This document shows, piece by piece, positions 51,954 to 59,649 of a stretch of DNA of 64,000 nucleotides. Under the pieces are notes generated by a model. That model was not told where the DNA came from. It ran no database searches and saw only the letters and a list, made by a program, of their open reading frames with translations. A program made the position numbers and the translations under genes. Where the stretch lies: the NCBI RefSeq assembly GCF_000772965.1, contig NZ_JPVQ01000003.1, positions 1-64,000 on the forward strand, read 5' to 3'. The DNA comes from Ureibacillus massiliensis 4400831 = CIP 108448 = CCUG 49529. GTDB lineage: Bacteria; Bacillota; Bacilli; Bacillales_A; Planococcaceae. How positions within the stretch are numbered: position 1 is the first letter of the stretch; each line of letters starts with the position of its first letter.

Positions 51954-52326
51954 CATTTTAAAATCTTTTTATGAAAAAATCAGTAATGATAAATCTATGA
52001 TTTTTAATTATTCAAAAGTTAGCGAATTTGAAAGAAATTTATTTATATCAATATCAAATTTTATCAATGATAAATATGGCTATCAATTGAAGGGATTAAC
52101 TAAATTACATTTTAGTCGATTAAAAAATGCTATTGATATAGAGAATGATGATAAAGCTTTAATACAAAACGCTTTTAAATTAAATTCAATGATAGCTAAA
52201 CGGACTGTTACTATGGGTTACGGTGGCTATGCTGAAAAGAAGATTATAAAAAATTACAAATTAGAGATATTTATTGAAGATTTGAAAGAGTATATAGAGG
52301 AATATGAAAGAAAAAACCTCACTTAG
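51940..52326 (+). CDS. Small unknown protein, third gene of the channel operon
   Basis: 128 residues from ATG 51940, with GTGAGGG close upstream. Mostly helical and lysine-rich, with a distinct motif (IAKRTVTMGYGGYAEKKIIKNYK, near 84-106). I do not recognise the family. The 14-base overlap with the nucleotidyltransferase gene says they work together; a target or antidote role for the NTase is one possibility. Confidence 0.6.
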   Translation: MKNIDILKSFYEKISNDKSMIFNYSKVSEFERNLFISISNFINDKYGYQLKGLTKLHFSRLKNAIDIENDDKALIQNAFKLNSMIAKRTVTMGYGGYAEKKIIKNYKLEIFIEDLKEYIEEYERKNLT

Positions 52327-52346
52327 ATACATTACGGTGAACCGTA
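52315..52346 (+). repeat. Decayed copy of a palindromic repeat
   Basis: 27 of 32 bases match the left arm and loop of the perfect palindrome at 53476-53507, including the 15-base TTACGGTGAACCGTA hairpin. The right arm beyond 52346 is unlike it. It overlaps the end of the operon. Confidence 0.6.
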
Positions 52347-52624
52347 TGGTCTACCCGTCATTACCTTCACCAGATACTGAAAAGAAAAGATAGCCATTCG
52401 TTGTGCGTACCGTAAAGGTGCGCTTATTTTTATATTTCGGGCGTGCTCATAAAGTAGGTGAAATTTCTTTGGTCGGTAGAAATAATTCCAAGACTTTTTT
52501 ATTTTCGGAATAAAGTCACAGAAGCAATGTTGAAGATATTGAAAAAAATTCCACAAAAAGTTAAAATAAGAACAAAAGTTCTGACTTTTGTTATTTATAA
52601 ATTTTGGAGGTGCATTGATAAGTA
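52347..52624. other. Non-coding stretch with hairpin
   Basis: No gene supported. A hairpin AACAAAAGT (52571-52579) with ACTTTTGTT (52584-52592) lies just before a GGAGGTG (52606-52612). Confidence 0.4.
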
Positions 52625-52762
52625 ATGAGCTTAAAATACCGAATAGGTAAGCTAAAACCGTTCTTCGAGTTTATTCAAAAGAATACTAATGAAATAATTG
52701 ATGAAAGTTCCACTGTTATTATAAAAACTGTAATTACTAGCTTTATTGGTTCTTCCAATTGA
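52625..52762 (+). CDS. Possible 45-residue peptide or gene remnant
   Basis: Frame from ATG to TGA, product ending IIKTVITSFIGSSN. The GGAGG is 14 bases away, too far. A TTG at 52615 in another frame has better spacing but gives only 11 codons. This could be the truncated start of a lost gene. No family recognised. Confidence 0.25.
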   Translation: MSLKYRIGKLKPFFEFIQKNTNEIIDESSTVIIKTVITSFIGSSN

Positions 52763-52831
52763 AAATTGGAATATATTCGTAGTTTTAAATAAATTACCAA
52801 ATAGAATTATTTAGATGAAATGAGGATAAAT

Positions 52832-53464
52832 ATGGAAATTATATATTTAGTAGTATTTTTTTTATTATTACCAATAATACTAATTGGATTAATTTATGTT
52901 GATAGTAAGAGTAGTTATAATGAAATATCGATTGAAATGTGGACTAAAGAGAGTGGGGAGTTCTATTTCTCAGTTCCTTGTTATATTTGGCAAGAAAGTA
53001 AAAAGAGAAGAGCTAAAGAAATTTATTCACAAAATACAATTCTAGATTTTGATGGGTATAAATATGGAATTACTAATTTAGGTGGGGTATTTCCTAGAAC
53101 AAATGGAGGTTTATTTTTTGAAAGAGAACTACGGTTTTGGGGGATTCCTTTACATGTATTACAGTCAGTTAGAAATACATATTTAACAATAAATCAGTAT
53201 GGATCAGGAATTATAAATATTGAAGTAAATAATAACGAAATTATTAATGAAATTATTAGTATTAAAGAGTATATTTCCAATGATACGCTTATTAATGGAA
53301 TCGATAAAGAAGTAATGAATAACTTTTTAAGCAAGATTTTAAGTGGAGAAAGAATGGAAAGGGGGGAAGCAAAGGCTGCTTATGATACTTTTTTAAAATA
53401 TGAACCTTTACTTAGTTTGTCAGTAAATATTATATCTATTATTAAGGATTTTTTTAGTAAATAA
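52832..53464 (+). CDS. Membrane-anchored protein of unknown function
   Basis: 210 residues from ATG 52832, chosen since AGGAT is 6 bases upstream; an in-frame ATG at 52820 would overlap that site. One N-terminal membrane helix (MEIIYLVVFFLLLPIILIGL), then a soluble beta-rich region (FPRTNGGLFFERELRFWGIP) and a helical end. No family recognised. AT-rich third positions and isolation suggest it is accessory. A strong palindromic terminator follows. Confidence 0.55.
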   Translation: MEIIYLVVFFLLLPIILIGLIYVDSKSSYNEISIEMWTKESGEFYFSVPCYIWQESKKRRAKEIYSQNTILDFDGYKYGITNLGGVFPRTNGGLFFERELRFWGIPLHVLQSVRNTYLTINQYGSGIINIEVNNNEIINEIISIKEYISNDTLINGIDKEVMNNFLSKILSGERMERGEAKAAYDTFLKYEPLLSLSVNIISIIKDFFSK

Positions 53465-53473
53465 ATTTCATTG

Positions 53474-53527
53474 AAAACCGCACTTACACAGGTTACGGTG
53501 AACCGTAACCTGTGTAAGTGCGGTTTT
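53474..53527. terminator. Perfect 25-bp palindrome, terminator-like
   Basis: 53474-53498 pairs without mismatch with 53503-53527 around a TGAA loop. A and T runs flank it on both sides. It is much longer than needed for termination, and a decayed copy lies 1.2 kb upstream, so it may also be a small repeat element. Confidence 0.8.
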
Positions 53528-53575
53528 CTCACTAATGATAATAATCTTTCAAATAGATAAACAGCATTCTATAGT

Positions 53576-53616
53576 AAACAGCGTAGTATATAAATTTAAA
53601 CTACGCTGTTTTTTAT
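53576..53616. terminator. Second hairpin, bidirectional terminator-like
   Basis: AAACAGCGTAGT (53576-53587) pairs with ACTACGCTGTTT (53600-53611), followed by TTTATT, 49 bases after the first palindrome. Confidence 0.7.
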
Positions 53617-53632
53617 TATAAGCAATTTAGTT

Positions 53633-53756
53633 AGTGACCATTTTGCGGATGTCAACAAAATGGTCTAGCTCGGCTCGGGTACAGAACGTGAAATTGAAGA
53701 TATTTTTCTTTCAAGATATCTTGTTATCTAATGGTGTAAAATGTGGATTCAATTAA
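53633..53756 (+). pseudogene. Remnant of a DinD-type gene
   Basis: One frame reads SDHFADVNKMV, a TAG stop, then LGSGTEREIEDIFLSRY. This matches the conserved DinD segment (HFxxVxKMVxLGSGxxREIEDxxLSRYACYLI). After SRY a one-base deletion shifts the frame: CYL is then readable in the next frame, so both a stop and a frameshift are present. The rest of the gene (about 270 residues in the family) is gone. A short ATG frame at 53649-53756 in another frame is not real. Confidence 0.65.
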
Positions 53757-53887
53757 AGAAGTAGTGGCTTAAGTCATCTCTAAAAAAACGTATATTACAT
53801 TACGCAATTCAAATTAAGTATAAAGATAAATTGAACATATCAAACAATGATGTTCTAAGATAAATAAGGATATAGGGAGGAAAACCA

Positions 53888-54193
53888 TTGAACAATGAAA
53901 CCAATATCTTGATTTATCAAACGGAGGAAGGCAATACAAAAATAGATGTTCGTTTAGAAAATGAGACAGTATGGATGACACAAAAGGCAATTGCCGAACT
54001 TTATCAAAAAGGTGTTAATACAATAAACGAACACATAAAGAATATCTATGCAGAAGGAGAACTACAGGAATCGGCAACTATTCGGAAAAACCGAATAGTT
54101 CAAACTGAGGGTAAACGTGAGATATCTTTTTACAACCTCGAAATGATTATCGCTATAGGCTATCGTAATTTACTGCCGAGTGGCGTGCTGTAA
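53888..54193 (+). pseudogene. RhuM-family gene, truncated
   Basis: The N-terminal 93 residues are a good match to the virulence-type RhuM family (VWMTQKAIAELYQKGVNTINEHIKNIYAEGEL, then NLEMIIAIGYR); full proteins exceed 300 residues. After GYR at about 54166 the sequence changes and stops in eight codons, at the joint with the nitroreductase stub. TTG start at 53888 with GGGAGG. Confidence 0.8.
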
Positions 54194-54215
54194 CTAGTTG
54201 TTGAAAGTCCATCAT
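54167..54215 (-). pseudogene. 5' stub of a nitroreductase gene (MhqN-like)
   Basis: On the minus strand, AAGGAGG (54221-54227) is followed by ATG ATG and the product start MMDFQQLVTARHSAVN, the N-terminus of the nitroreductase family. The similarity ends at about 54167, where the RhuM fragment begins; a stop follows in five codons. The upstream MhqR-type operator supports an mhqN-type gene. Confidence 0.7.
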
Positions 54216-54237
54216 GTATACCTCCTTAAAAACCATA

Positions 54238-54255
54238 TATCTCGAATTTGAGATA
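54238..54255 (-). promoter_or_regulatory. MhqR-type operator
   Basis: TATCTCGAATTTGAGATA is palindromic but for one central pair and almost identical to the B. subtilis MhqR operator TATCTCGAATTCGAGATA. It lies just downstream of a plausible minus-strand -10 TATACT (near 54266-54271), in front of the nitroreductase stub. MhqR represses quinone-detoxification genes. Confidence 0.75.
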
Positions 54256-54407
54256 TTAAATTTAGTATATACTATTTCCATATAAAAACAACTAAGTAAT
54301 ATCGACGTAAATAGATTTATATTTTAACTAGACTGCTTTTGTGTAGGAATTTTCATCTTTTATTTCATTTGAATGAACTCCCCCAATAATACTTCTTAAC
54401 CTTCCGT

Positions 54408-55409
54408 TTATAAAATTCGATGCCCAACTAGCTTTGATGCAGGAAGCATCCCAGCTTTGGCTTCACCAATCATATTGTTTCCATTTATAGAGACGTTAAA
54501 TTTTAAGTTAAGACGCATTGGTTTAGATACCTTCATGGACCACTTTAATTGATTACCTTCTATTATTAGATTGTCTAAAGTGACAATATCTCCTCCTTGC
54601 TTTGCAGTTCCTATTATTTGTCCATCTATATTTGTTAAGTTAATTAAAACAGAGAGTTTCCCAATAGGGGTGGAGATTGTAGTATCCCATTCTCCTTGAA
54701 AATCCTCTGTTTTATTGGTTTGAGAAGACTGATGACTTGTCTCCTCAGCTTGAGTTTCTTCTTGGTTTTCTTTTGGTGAATTTCCTTCTGCTTTCCAAAC
54801 TGTACCCCTGCGTTCGTACTCGAAAAGTTGCTCCACTGCATGTGCTATACGGGGACCCAATTCTCGCTCAACTAAGTAAAGGGCAACATCGAGCCCCGAA
54901 GTAACACCACCACCAGTAACAAGATTCCCGTCATCCACAATTCGTGCATTGACTGGAATAGCATTAGTAGCACCTAAAAGCCCCATTCCCATGTGGTGAG
55001 TAACAGCATGTCGGCCTTCTAATAAGCCACCCATTGCTAAAATGAGAGAACCGCCGCAAACTGTAGATAGCAAAATAGCTTGCTTTTGCATCGCTTCATT
55101 CAGTAAATTACCTAATTCAGTTTCTGCTGCTTGTCGTAATCTAACAGGTACTGAATCGGGTCCATTATCATGAACAGACCCAGATGCACCGGGGATAAGA
55201 ATAATTCCGTTGCTTGTTAAGTCGAGTTTACCATTTGCTTGAATTTGTAAATGATTTACTCCACTTGTCACCATTCGTTCGCCTTCAGCAGAAACGAGTT
55301 TAACGGTAATGTCTTCATTTGAGTACATCGCAGCAGCATTAAATACTTCATAAGGTGCGATAGCGTCTAACAGATCAAATCCATCAAACAACACAATTTG
55401 AATATGCAT
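54408..55409 (-). CDS. DJ-1/PfpI-family protein with C-terminal beta domain
   Basis: 333 residues. Residues 1-200 are a class I glutamine-amidotransferase-like DJ-1/PfpI domain, close to isonitrile hydratase-type proteins; the nucleophile is C118 in LLSTVCGGSLILA. A Glu/Gln/Ser/Thr-rich linker (about 203-235) leads to a domain of about 98 residues (GEWDTTISTPIGKLSVLINL) that repeats GxW..TPxG and looks like a small lipocalin-like barrel. The join is unusual. Divergent from the two-component system, near a SHOCT gene. Substrate unknown. Confidence 0.75.
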   Translation of the reverse strand: MHIQIVLFDGFDLLDAIAPYEVFNAAAMYSNEDITVKLVSAEGERMVTSGVNHLQIQANGKLDLTSNGIILIPGASGSVHDNGPDSVPVRLRQAAETELGNLLNEAMQKQAILLSTVCGGSLILAMGGLLEGRHAVTHHMGMGLLGATNAIPVNARIVDDGNLVTGGGVTSGLDVALYLVERELGPRIAHAVEQLFEYERRGTVWKAEGNSPKENQEETQAEETSHQSSQTNKTEDFQGEWDTTISTPIGKLSVLINLTNIDGQIIGTAKQGGDIVTLDNLIIEGNQLKWSMKVSKPMRLNLKFNVSINGNNMIGEAKAGMLPASKLVGHRIL

Positions 55410-55445
55410 TTATATTCACTCCATTCAAAATGATTTGATTATGTC

Positions 55446-55652
55446 TTATTTTGTAAGTAGATTTTTCAGTTTTTGATAATCCGCCTCGCTCAGTTCCCCG
55501 GTGATTACTAGATCTTTAAGACGGTCCATTTGCTTGGTATGCATATAACGAGAGCGTATTGCGTATATGCGAACCGCTACAAAACAAAATAATGTAAGGC
55601 AAAACAAAGCTCCGAATGGAAAGAATGAGAAAATTTTATCTTCAATACCCAT
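55446..55652 (-). CDS. Small SHOCT-type membrane protein
   Basis: 68 residues. One membrane helix (FFPFGALFCLTLFCFVAVRIYAI) and a C-terminal short SHOCT motif (DRLKDLVITGELSEADYQKLKNLL). 36 bases upstream of the DJ-1 gene on the same strand, so perhaps one transcript. ATG with AGGAGG upstream. Confidence 0.72.
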   Translation of the reverse strand: MGIEDKIFSFFPFGALFCLTLFCFVAVRIYAIRSRYMHTKQMDRLKDLVITGELSEADYQKLKNLLTK

Positions 55653-55878
55653 TTTTAAATCCTCCTGTAAAGTTGTTAATGTGTGAAGTAATATGATTGT
55701 TTCACAATTAAAGATTAATCTTTGAATATCTCAAAAGAGGCTATAAAACAATCACAAAATAATCACAATTCATCATAAAACTTATTTTTCATTGAAAAAA
55801 TGATAAACTAAATTTGAAATTTTATTGTTGTTAGGTTTGTATCTAGGGGTGTGTTACCTGAGGAAAGGTGGAATTTCC

Positions 55879-56586
55879 GTGAACAAAGGACAGAGAATTC
55901 TAGTCGTTGACGATGATAAAAATATAGTAGAACTACTGAGGGATTTCTTAGAAAATGAAGGTTTTTATGTGGAAACTGCTTATGAAACTGCTCAGGCACT
56001 TGTCATCTTGAAACAAAGTACAATTGAATGCATCATTTTGGATATAATGATGCCGGGACAAAACGGTTTTGAGTTATGTAGGCAGATTCGCATGGAAAGT
56101 AATATCCCAATTCTTTTTTTGAGTGCTCTTAGTGATGATGTAGATAAGATTCGCGGACTAGCCCTAGGAGGAGATGATTATATAGTCAAAACTGCTTCGC
56201 CGGGTGAGATTGTTGCAAGAGTGAAGGCTGTATTAAGGCGTTCGAGTTCTAAACAAACATCCAGGAAGGTTTTGGATTATGGGCGTCTATCGTTGGATTT
56301 ATCTACTAGGGAAGTATTTATAAAAGGGGAGCCCATTTCACTGACACCTAAAGAGTATGATTTGCTGCAATTGTTTGCGGAACATCCTAAATACATTTTT
56401 ACATATGACCAATTACTTGAAAGGTTTTGGGAAGGAATTGGTGATAAACATACTATTCGTGTGCATCTAAGCCGGCTCCGTGAGAAAATTGAGGCTGATC
56501 CGAATAATCCGCAATTTATTGTGAACGTATGGGGGATAGGCTATCGCTTTAAAGGAGAAGAAAATGAAAACCATTCGCATTCGTAA
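55879..56586 (+). CDS. OmpR-family response regulator
   Basis: 235 residues from GTG 55879, where AAAGGTGG sits 7 bases upstream; longer in-frame starts lack this. Receiver domain with ILVVDDDKN, phospho-aspartate in IILDIMMPGQNG, but KTASPGE where nearly all relatives have KPF; the conserved proline after the lysine is lost. Winged-helix domain at about 130-230 (RVHLSRLREKIEADP). It overlaps the kinase gene by 23 bases. Confidence 0.9.
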   Translation: MNKGQRILVVDDDKNIVELLRDFLENEGFYVETAYETAQALVILKQSTIECIILDIMMPGQNGFELCRQIRMESNIPILFLSALSDDVDKIRGLALGGDDYIVKTASPGEIVARVKAVLRRSSSKQTSRKVLDYGRLSLDLSTREVFIKGEPISLTPKEYDLLQLFAEHPKYIFTYDQLLERFWEGIGDKHTIRVHLSRLREKIEADPNNPQFIVNVWGIGYRFKGEENENHSHS

Positions 56587-57628
56587 ATTCACCATTTTTA
56601 GTTTATTTATTATACTTATTTTTCCGTGGATTTTTTATGTAGGTGCGCATTATTTTGAAACAAAGTCATTTAATCTTGGAATTTCAACTGATTCAAAAGT
56701 GACTCAAGTAGTGGCGGGAATTACTGGGCTACTATTATCTTTTTTGATTGTGGCTTATATAATGCGAAGATATATTCTTCTTCCTCTTGAGAAAATGAGT
56801 CTTTGTGCTCGGCAAATTGCAGAAGGAGATTTGGATACCAATATTCCTTCTTCGAGAATTTTTGAGATAGCTGAAGTCCATGATGGTTTTAACGTTATGG
56901 TAGATAGTTTAACAAGGTCTTTTCAGAAGCAGATTGAATTGGAAGAAGAACGGAGATTTGTAATTGCTGCTGTTGCCCATGACTTACGGACACCATTATT
57001 TGCCTTACGGGGTTATTTAGACGGCTTAGAGCAAGGTATTGCTAATTCGCCTGAAAAGAGAGCAAAGTATTTGGCTGTTTGTAAGGAGAAGTCGGCTCAG
57101 TTGGACCGACTTGTAGAGGATCTTTTCACGTTTGCGAAGACAGAGTACCAAGAAATGATACTAAGCGAAAATATTATTGACCTGAGTCTTGTTATCAAGA
57201 ACTCGATTGAAAGTTTAAGTCCACAGGCTGAGCAAAAGGATATCTCTATTATTACAGATAATTTGACAAGGGATTGCAATATAAAGGGCGATTCACACCT
57301 ATTAGAACGAGCCATGAATAACTTAATTGATAATGCGGTCAGACATACACCTAGGGGAGGCAAAATTATCATTAATTGCAATAAAGATGAAACCTATGTG
57401 ATTTTTACGATACAAGATACAGGAGGGGGATTCTCTGCGGAGGATATTCAAAAAGTATTTGAACCACTATACCGAGGGGAAGCATCAAGAAATCGCTCAA
57501 CTGGAGGAGCAGGTTTAGGGTTAACTATTTCAAGACGAATTTTTAGACAACATGGTGGAGATTTAGTTGTAGGCAATCACCCAGATGGTGGTGCATTCTT
57601 AAAAGGTTGGATACCCTTAATACTCTAA
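56564..57628 (+). CDS. Sensor histidine kinase
   Basis: 354 residues. Two membrane helices (about 9-27 and 48-68) with a very short outside loop, so it probably senses the membrane or a partner; HAMP; HisKA with AHDLRTPLFALRGYLDGL; HATPase with NLIDNAVRHTP, DTGGGFS and GGAGLGLTIS. AAAGGAGAAG precedes the ATG inside the regulator gene. The signal is unknown; the two-component pair lies beside the divergent SHOCT and DJ-1 genes. Confidence 0.93.
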   Translation: MKTIRIRKFTIFSLFIILIFPWIFYVGAHYFETKSFNLGISTDSKVTQVVAGITGLLLSFLIVAYIMRRYILLPLEKMSLCARQIAEGDLDTNIPSSRIFEIAEVHDGFNVMVDSLTRSFQKQIELEEERRFVIAAVAHDLRTPLFALRGYLDGLEQGIANSPEKRAKYLAVCKEKSAQLDRLVEDLFTFAKTEYQEMILSENIIDLSLVIKNSIESLSPQAEQKDISIITDNLTRDCNIKGDSHLLERAMNNLIDNAVRHTPRGGKIIINCNKDETYVIFTIQDTGGGFSAEDIQKVFEPLYRGEASRNRSTGGAGLGLTISRRIFRQHGGDLVVGNHPDGGAFLKGWIPLIL

Positions 57629-57687
57629 GAGGAATGCATGCATTTACTATACTTTAAGCTTAGTTACACTACCTGAAATAGGTTTTA

Positions 57688-57722
57688 AAAGAACACTCAG
57701 AAACACTATATTAATAGTATTT
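57688..57722. terminator. Bidirectional terminator (kinase / HAD gene)
   Basis: CAGAAACACTAT pairs with ATAGTATTTCTG with one mismatch, flanked by T/A runs, between convergent genes. Confidence 0.7.
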
Positions 57723-58460
57723 CTGGGTTTCTTTATGAAGAAATTTATTGCTTACTTCAAAAATAGTACTGGCAACATCTTTATTTGAAATCGTTAAAGA
57801 AGCAAATTTTTGTACATCGTTTTGCCCAACACATACGCTATAATATGCTTTTTCAAACAAGCACTGGTCATTACTGTCATTTCCAAAAGCAATGAAATCC
57901 TTTATATGAAGTTTTTCCAGTCCATAAACTTTATTAATACCTAATGGGCTAATATCAATGGCATCCTCACTTTTATAAGCTGTTACACAAACGGGCAAAG
58001 TGCTAAGTGCATGAATGGTAGCTTGAGTAGGCTTAAAAAGTACTAATTTACAAATTTTTTGTAGGGCAGTAATATCAACATTTTTTGCAGAGCTTTGGTT
58101 AATATTGTTGTAAATAGGGTGATCTTCACTTCCTGTATAAGCATAATCCCATTCACCATCTGCTAAATAAGTAAGCTGATGCTTTTCAATCATTGTATGT
58201 AGCTGTGTCACTAGCTGAGGTGTAAAAGAATTCGCTATAATTTGTTCATTATTTGAAATGAAACAACCATTTCCACCAACTAGTTTTCCTGTTTTAAATG
58301 GCTCAGGGAGTATAGGTACTAAATCTCGAATTGGCCGAGCAGAAGCAAAAATAACATCGTGTCCATCTTTAGAAAGCTTATCTAAAGCAACGACAATCGA
58401 ATGATCGATTGTTTTCCCATCAAAGCAAAGCGTGCCATCAATATCAAATACAAAATTCAT
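57711..58460 (-). CDS. HAD-superfamily (Cof-type) phosphatase
   Basis: 249 residues. Motif I FDIDGTLCFDG (residues 5-15), motif II SAR (60-62), a C2B cap and motif IV FGNDSNDQCLFEKA (about 199-212). The Cof/YkrA-like group removes phosphate from sugar phosphates or flavin precursors; substrate unknown. ATG with GGAGGGG upstream. Single gene. Confidence 0.88.
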   Translation of the reverse strand: MNFVFDIDGTLCFDGKTIDHSIVVALDKLSKDGHDVIFASARPIRDLVPILPEPFKTGKLVGGNGCFISNNEQIIANSFTPQLVTQLHTMIEKHQLTYLADGEWDYAYTGSEDHPIYNNINQSSAKNVDITALQKICKLVLFKPTQATIHALSTLPVCVTAYKSEDAIDISPLGINKVYGLEKLHIKDFIAFGNDSNDQCLFEKAYYSVCVGQNDVQKFASLTISNKDVASTIFEVSNKFLHKETQKYY

Positions 58461-58632
58461 TCGAATCCCCTCCTATAAACAGTATAATAGGTTCAGTTTT
58501 TAAATGGGGATAAATTTGCAGTTATTCTAATGGCTCACGATTCGAAAAATCATATAACCGAACTTATACAACCGTATTATTAAATATAATTTGGATGGTC
58601 GAACAATTAATGAAATGTTAAGATAGTTGGAG

Positions 58633-58667
58633 AGATACTGTTTATTAACGGTATCTTTATTTTTTTG
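58633..58667 (+). terminator. Terminator-like hairpin just before the TauE/SafE gene
   Basis: AGATACTGTT (58633-58642) pairs with AACGGTATCT (58647-58656), one G-U pair, followed by TTATTTTTTTG. It lies 33 bases before the next start codon, so it could act as an attenuator of that gene or end an upstream short RNA. Confidence 0.65.
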
Positions 58668-58688
58668 TTAAAGGGGAGTTGATATTTT

Positions 58689-59411
58689 ATGGAGATAATA
58701 GCATTTATTATAATCATTTTAGTCGCTTCCGTACTTCAAACAAGTACAGGATTCGGATTTTCGATTTTGGCAACTCCCTTTCTTCTTTTAATATTTGAAC
58801 CAATTGAAGCAATTCAAATAAATTTAATATTGTCTTTCATAATTTCTAGTGCATTAATAATGAAAATTAGAAAGGATGTTGACTTTGGCATCCTTCGAAG
58901 ATTTGTGGTAGGAAGTGCTGTAGGTCTGCCTATCGGAATTCTAATCTTCCTGTTAGTCGATATAAATAAATTAAAGTTGGGAGTGAGCCTTATTATTTTA
59001 GTATTAACAATAATGCTCATTCTTAAGTTTCGAATTAACCAAAATAAGAAGAGGGATTTAATTGTTGGTGGACTATCAGGTGCATTTACTACAAGTATAG
59101 GAATGCCCGGACCTGCTTTATTAATATACTTTTCAGGAACAGATACTCAAAAAGAAAAATTAAGAGGAACGACACTAGCCTTTTACTTATTTATATACAT
59201 TGTTAGTTTAATCATCCAAGTAATTTTTGCAGGAACAACTAAGACAGTCTGGGTTTCAAGTTTATGGGCTTTACCTTTGATATTTGTGGGATTGTACTTG
59301 GGACAACTATTATTTGAAAGGATTAATCAAAATGCTTTTCGAATTTTTACATATATAATTTTATTGTTTACAGGGATTTACTTGCTGATTGAAAGTTTGG
59401 GATTACTATAA
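58689..59411 (+). CDS. TauE/SafE-family membrane permease
   Basis: 240 residues, about eight membrane segments in two repeats (motif STGFGFSILATPFLLLIF and GAFTTSIGMPGPALLIYF). Family members export sulfite or organosulfonates. AAAGGGGAG before the ATG. Single gene. Confidence 0.88.
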   Translation: MEIIAFIIIILVASVLQTSTGFGFSILATPFLLLIFEPIEAIQINLILSFIISSALIMKIRKDVDFGILRRFVVGSAVGLPIGILIFLLVDINKLKLGVSLIILVLTIMLILKFRINQNKKRDLIVGGLSGAFTTSIGMPGPALLIYFSGTDTQKEKLRGTTLAFYLFIYIVSLIIQVIFAGTTKTVWVSSLWALPLIFVGLYLGQLLFERINQNAFRIFTYIILLFTGIYLLIESLGLL

Positions 59412-59490
59412 TTAATAAGTTTATCAATATATGTTTTACTACAACCTAGATTCCGAAACCGTCGTATAAGTAAGTACAGTTTATGAAAAG

Positions 59491-59537
59491 AACCACCTAA
59501 AACAATTAGATTAACAATGTTTTAGGTGGTTTTTATT
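59491..59537 (+). terminator. Terminator after the TauE/SafE gene
   Basis: AACCACCTAAAACA (59491-59504) pairs with TGTTTTAGGTGGTT (59518-59531), then TTTATTTA. The A run on the other side may serve RocB as well. Confidence 0.85.
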
Positions 59538-59571
59538 TATCTAATGCGATAATGTCTTTTTCAAAATATGT

Positions 59572-59649
59572 GCCTGTAGCTGTCTGTTTTTGAAAATCCA
59601 ACATTTCTCAGGAAATGACAGGCATTATTCCTGTCGATTAGCTACAGGC
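59572..59649 (-). other. Nested inverted repeats at the rocB 3' end
   Basis: The outer arms GCCTGTAGCT and AGCTACAGGC enclose an inner GACAGG/CCTGTC pair separated by 7 bases. The outer arm includes the last codons and stop of rocB. It could fold as a two-storey stem, perhaps a terminator or an mRNA-stability element. Confidence 0.45.

Noticed and set aside
53649-53756. 35-codon ATG frame
   Set aside because: It overlaps, in another frame, the DinD-like remnant, which fits a known family better.
53833-53855. Bases resembling an SCC att (CATATCA, then AATGATG) as right border of an rlmH island
   Set aside because: An extra base in the core and a local GAACAT/ATGTTC repeat explain it as well; no ccr gene supports it.
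58575-58619. Coding-like frame before the TauE/SafE gene
   Set aside because: It begins after a stop, has no start codon, and is too short to support.
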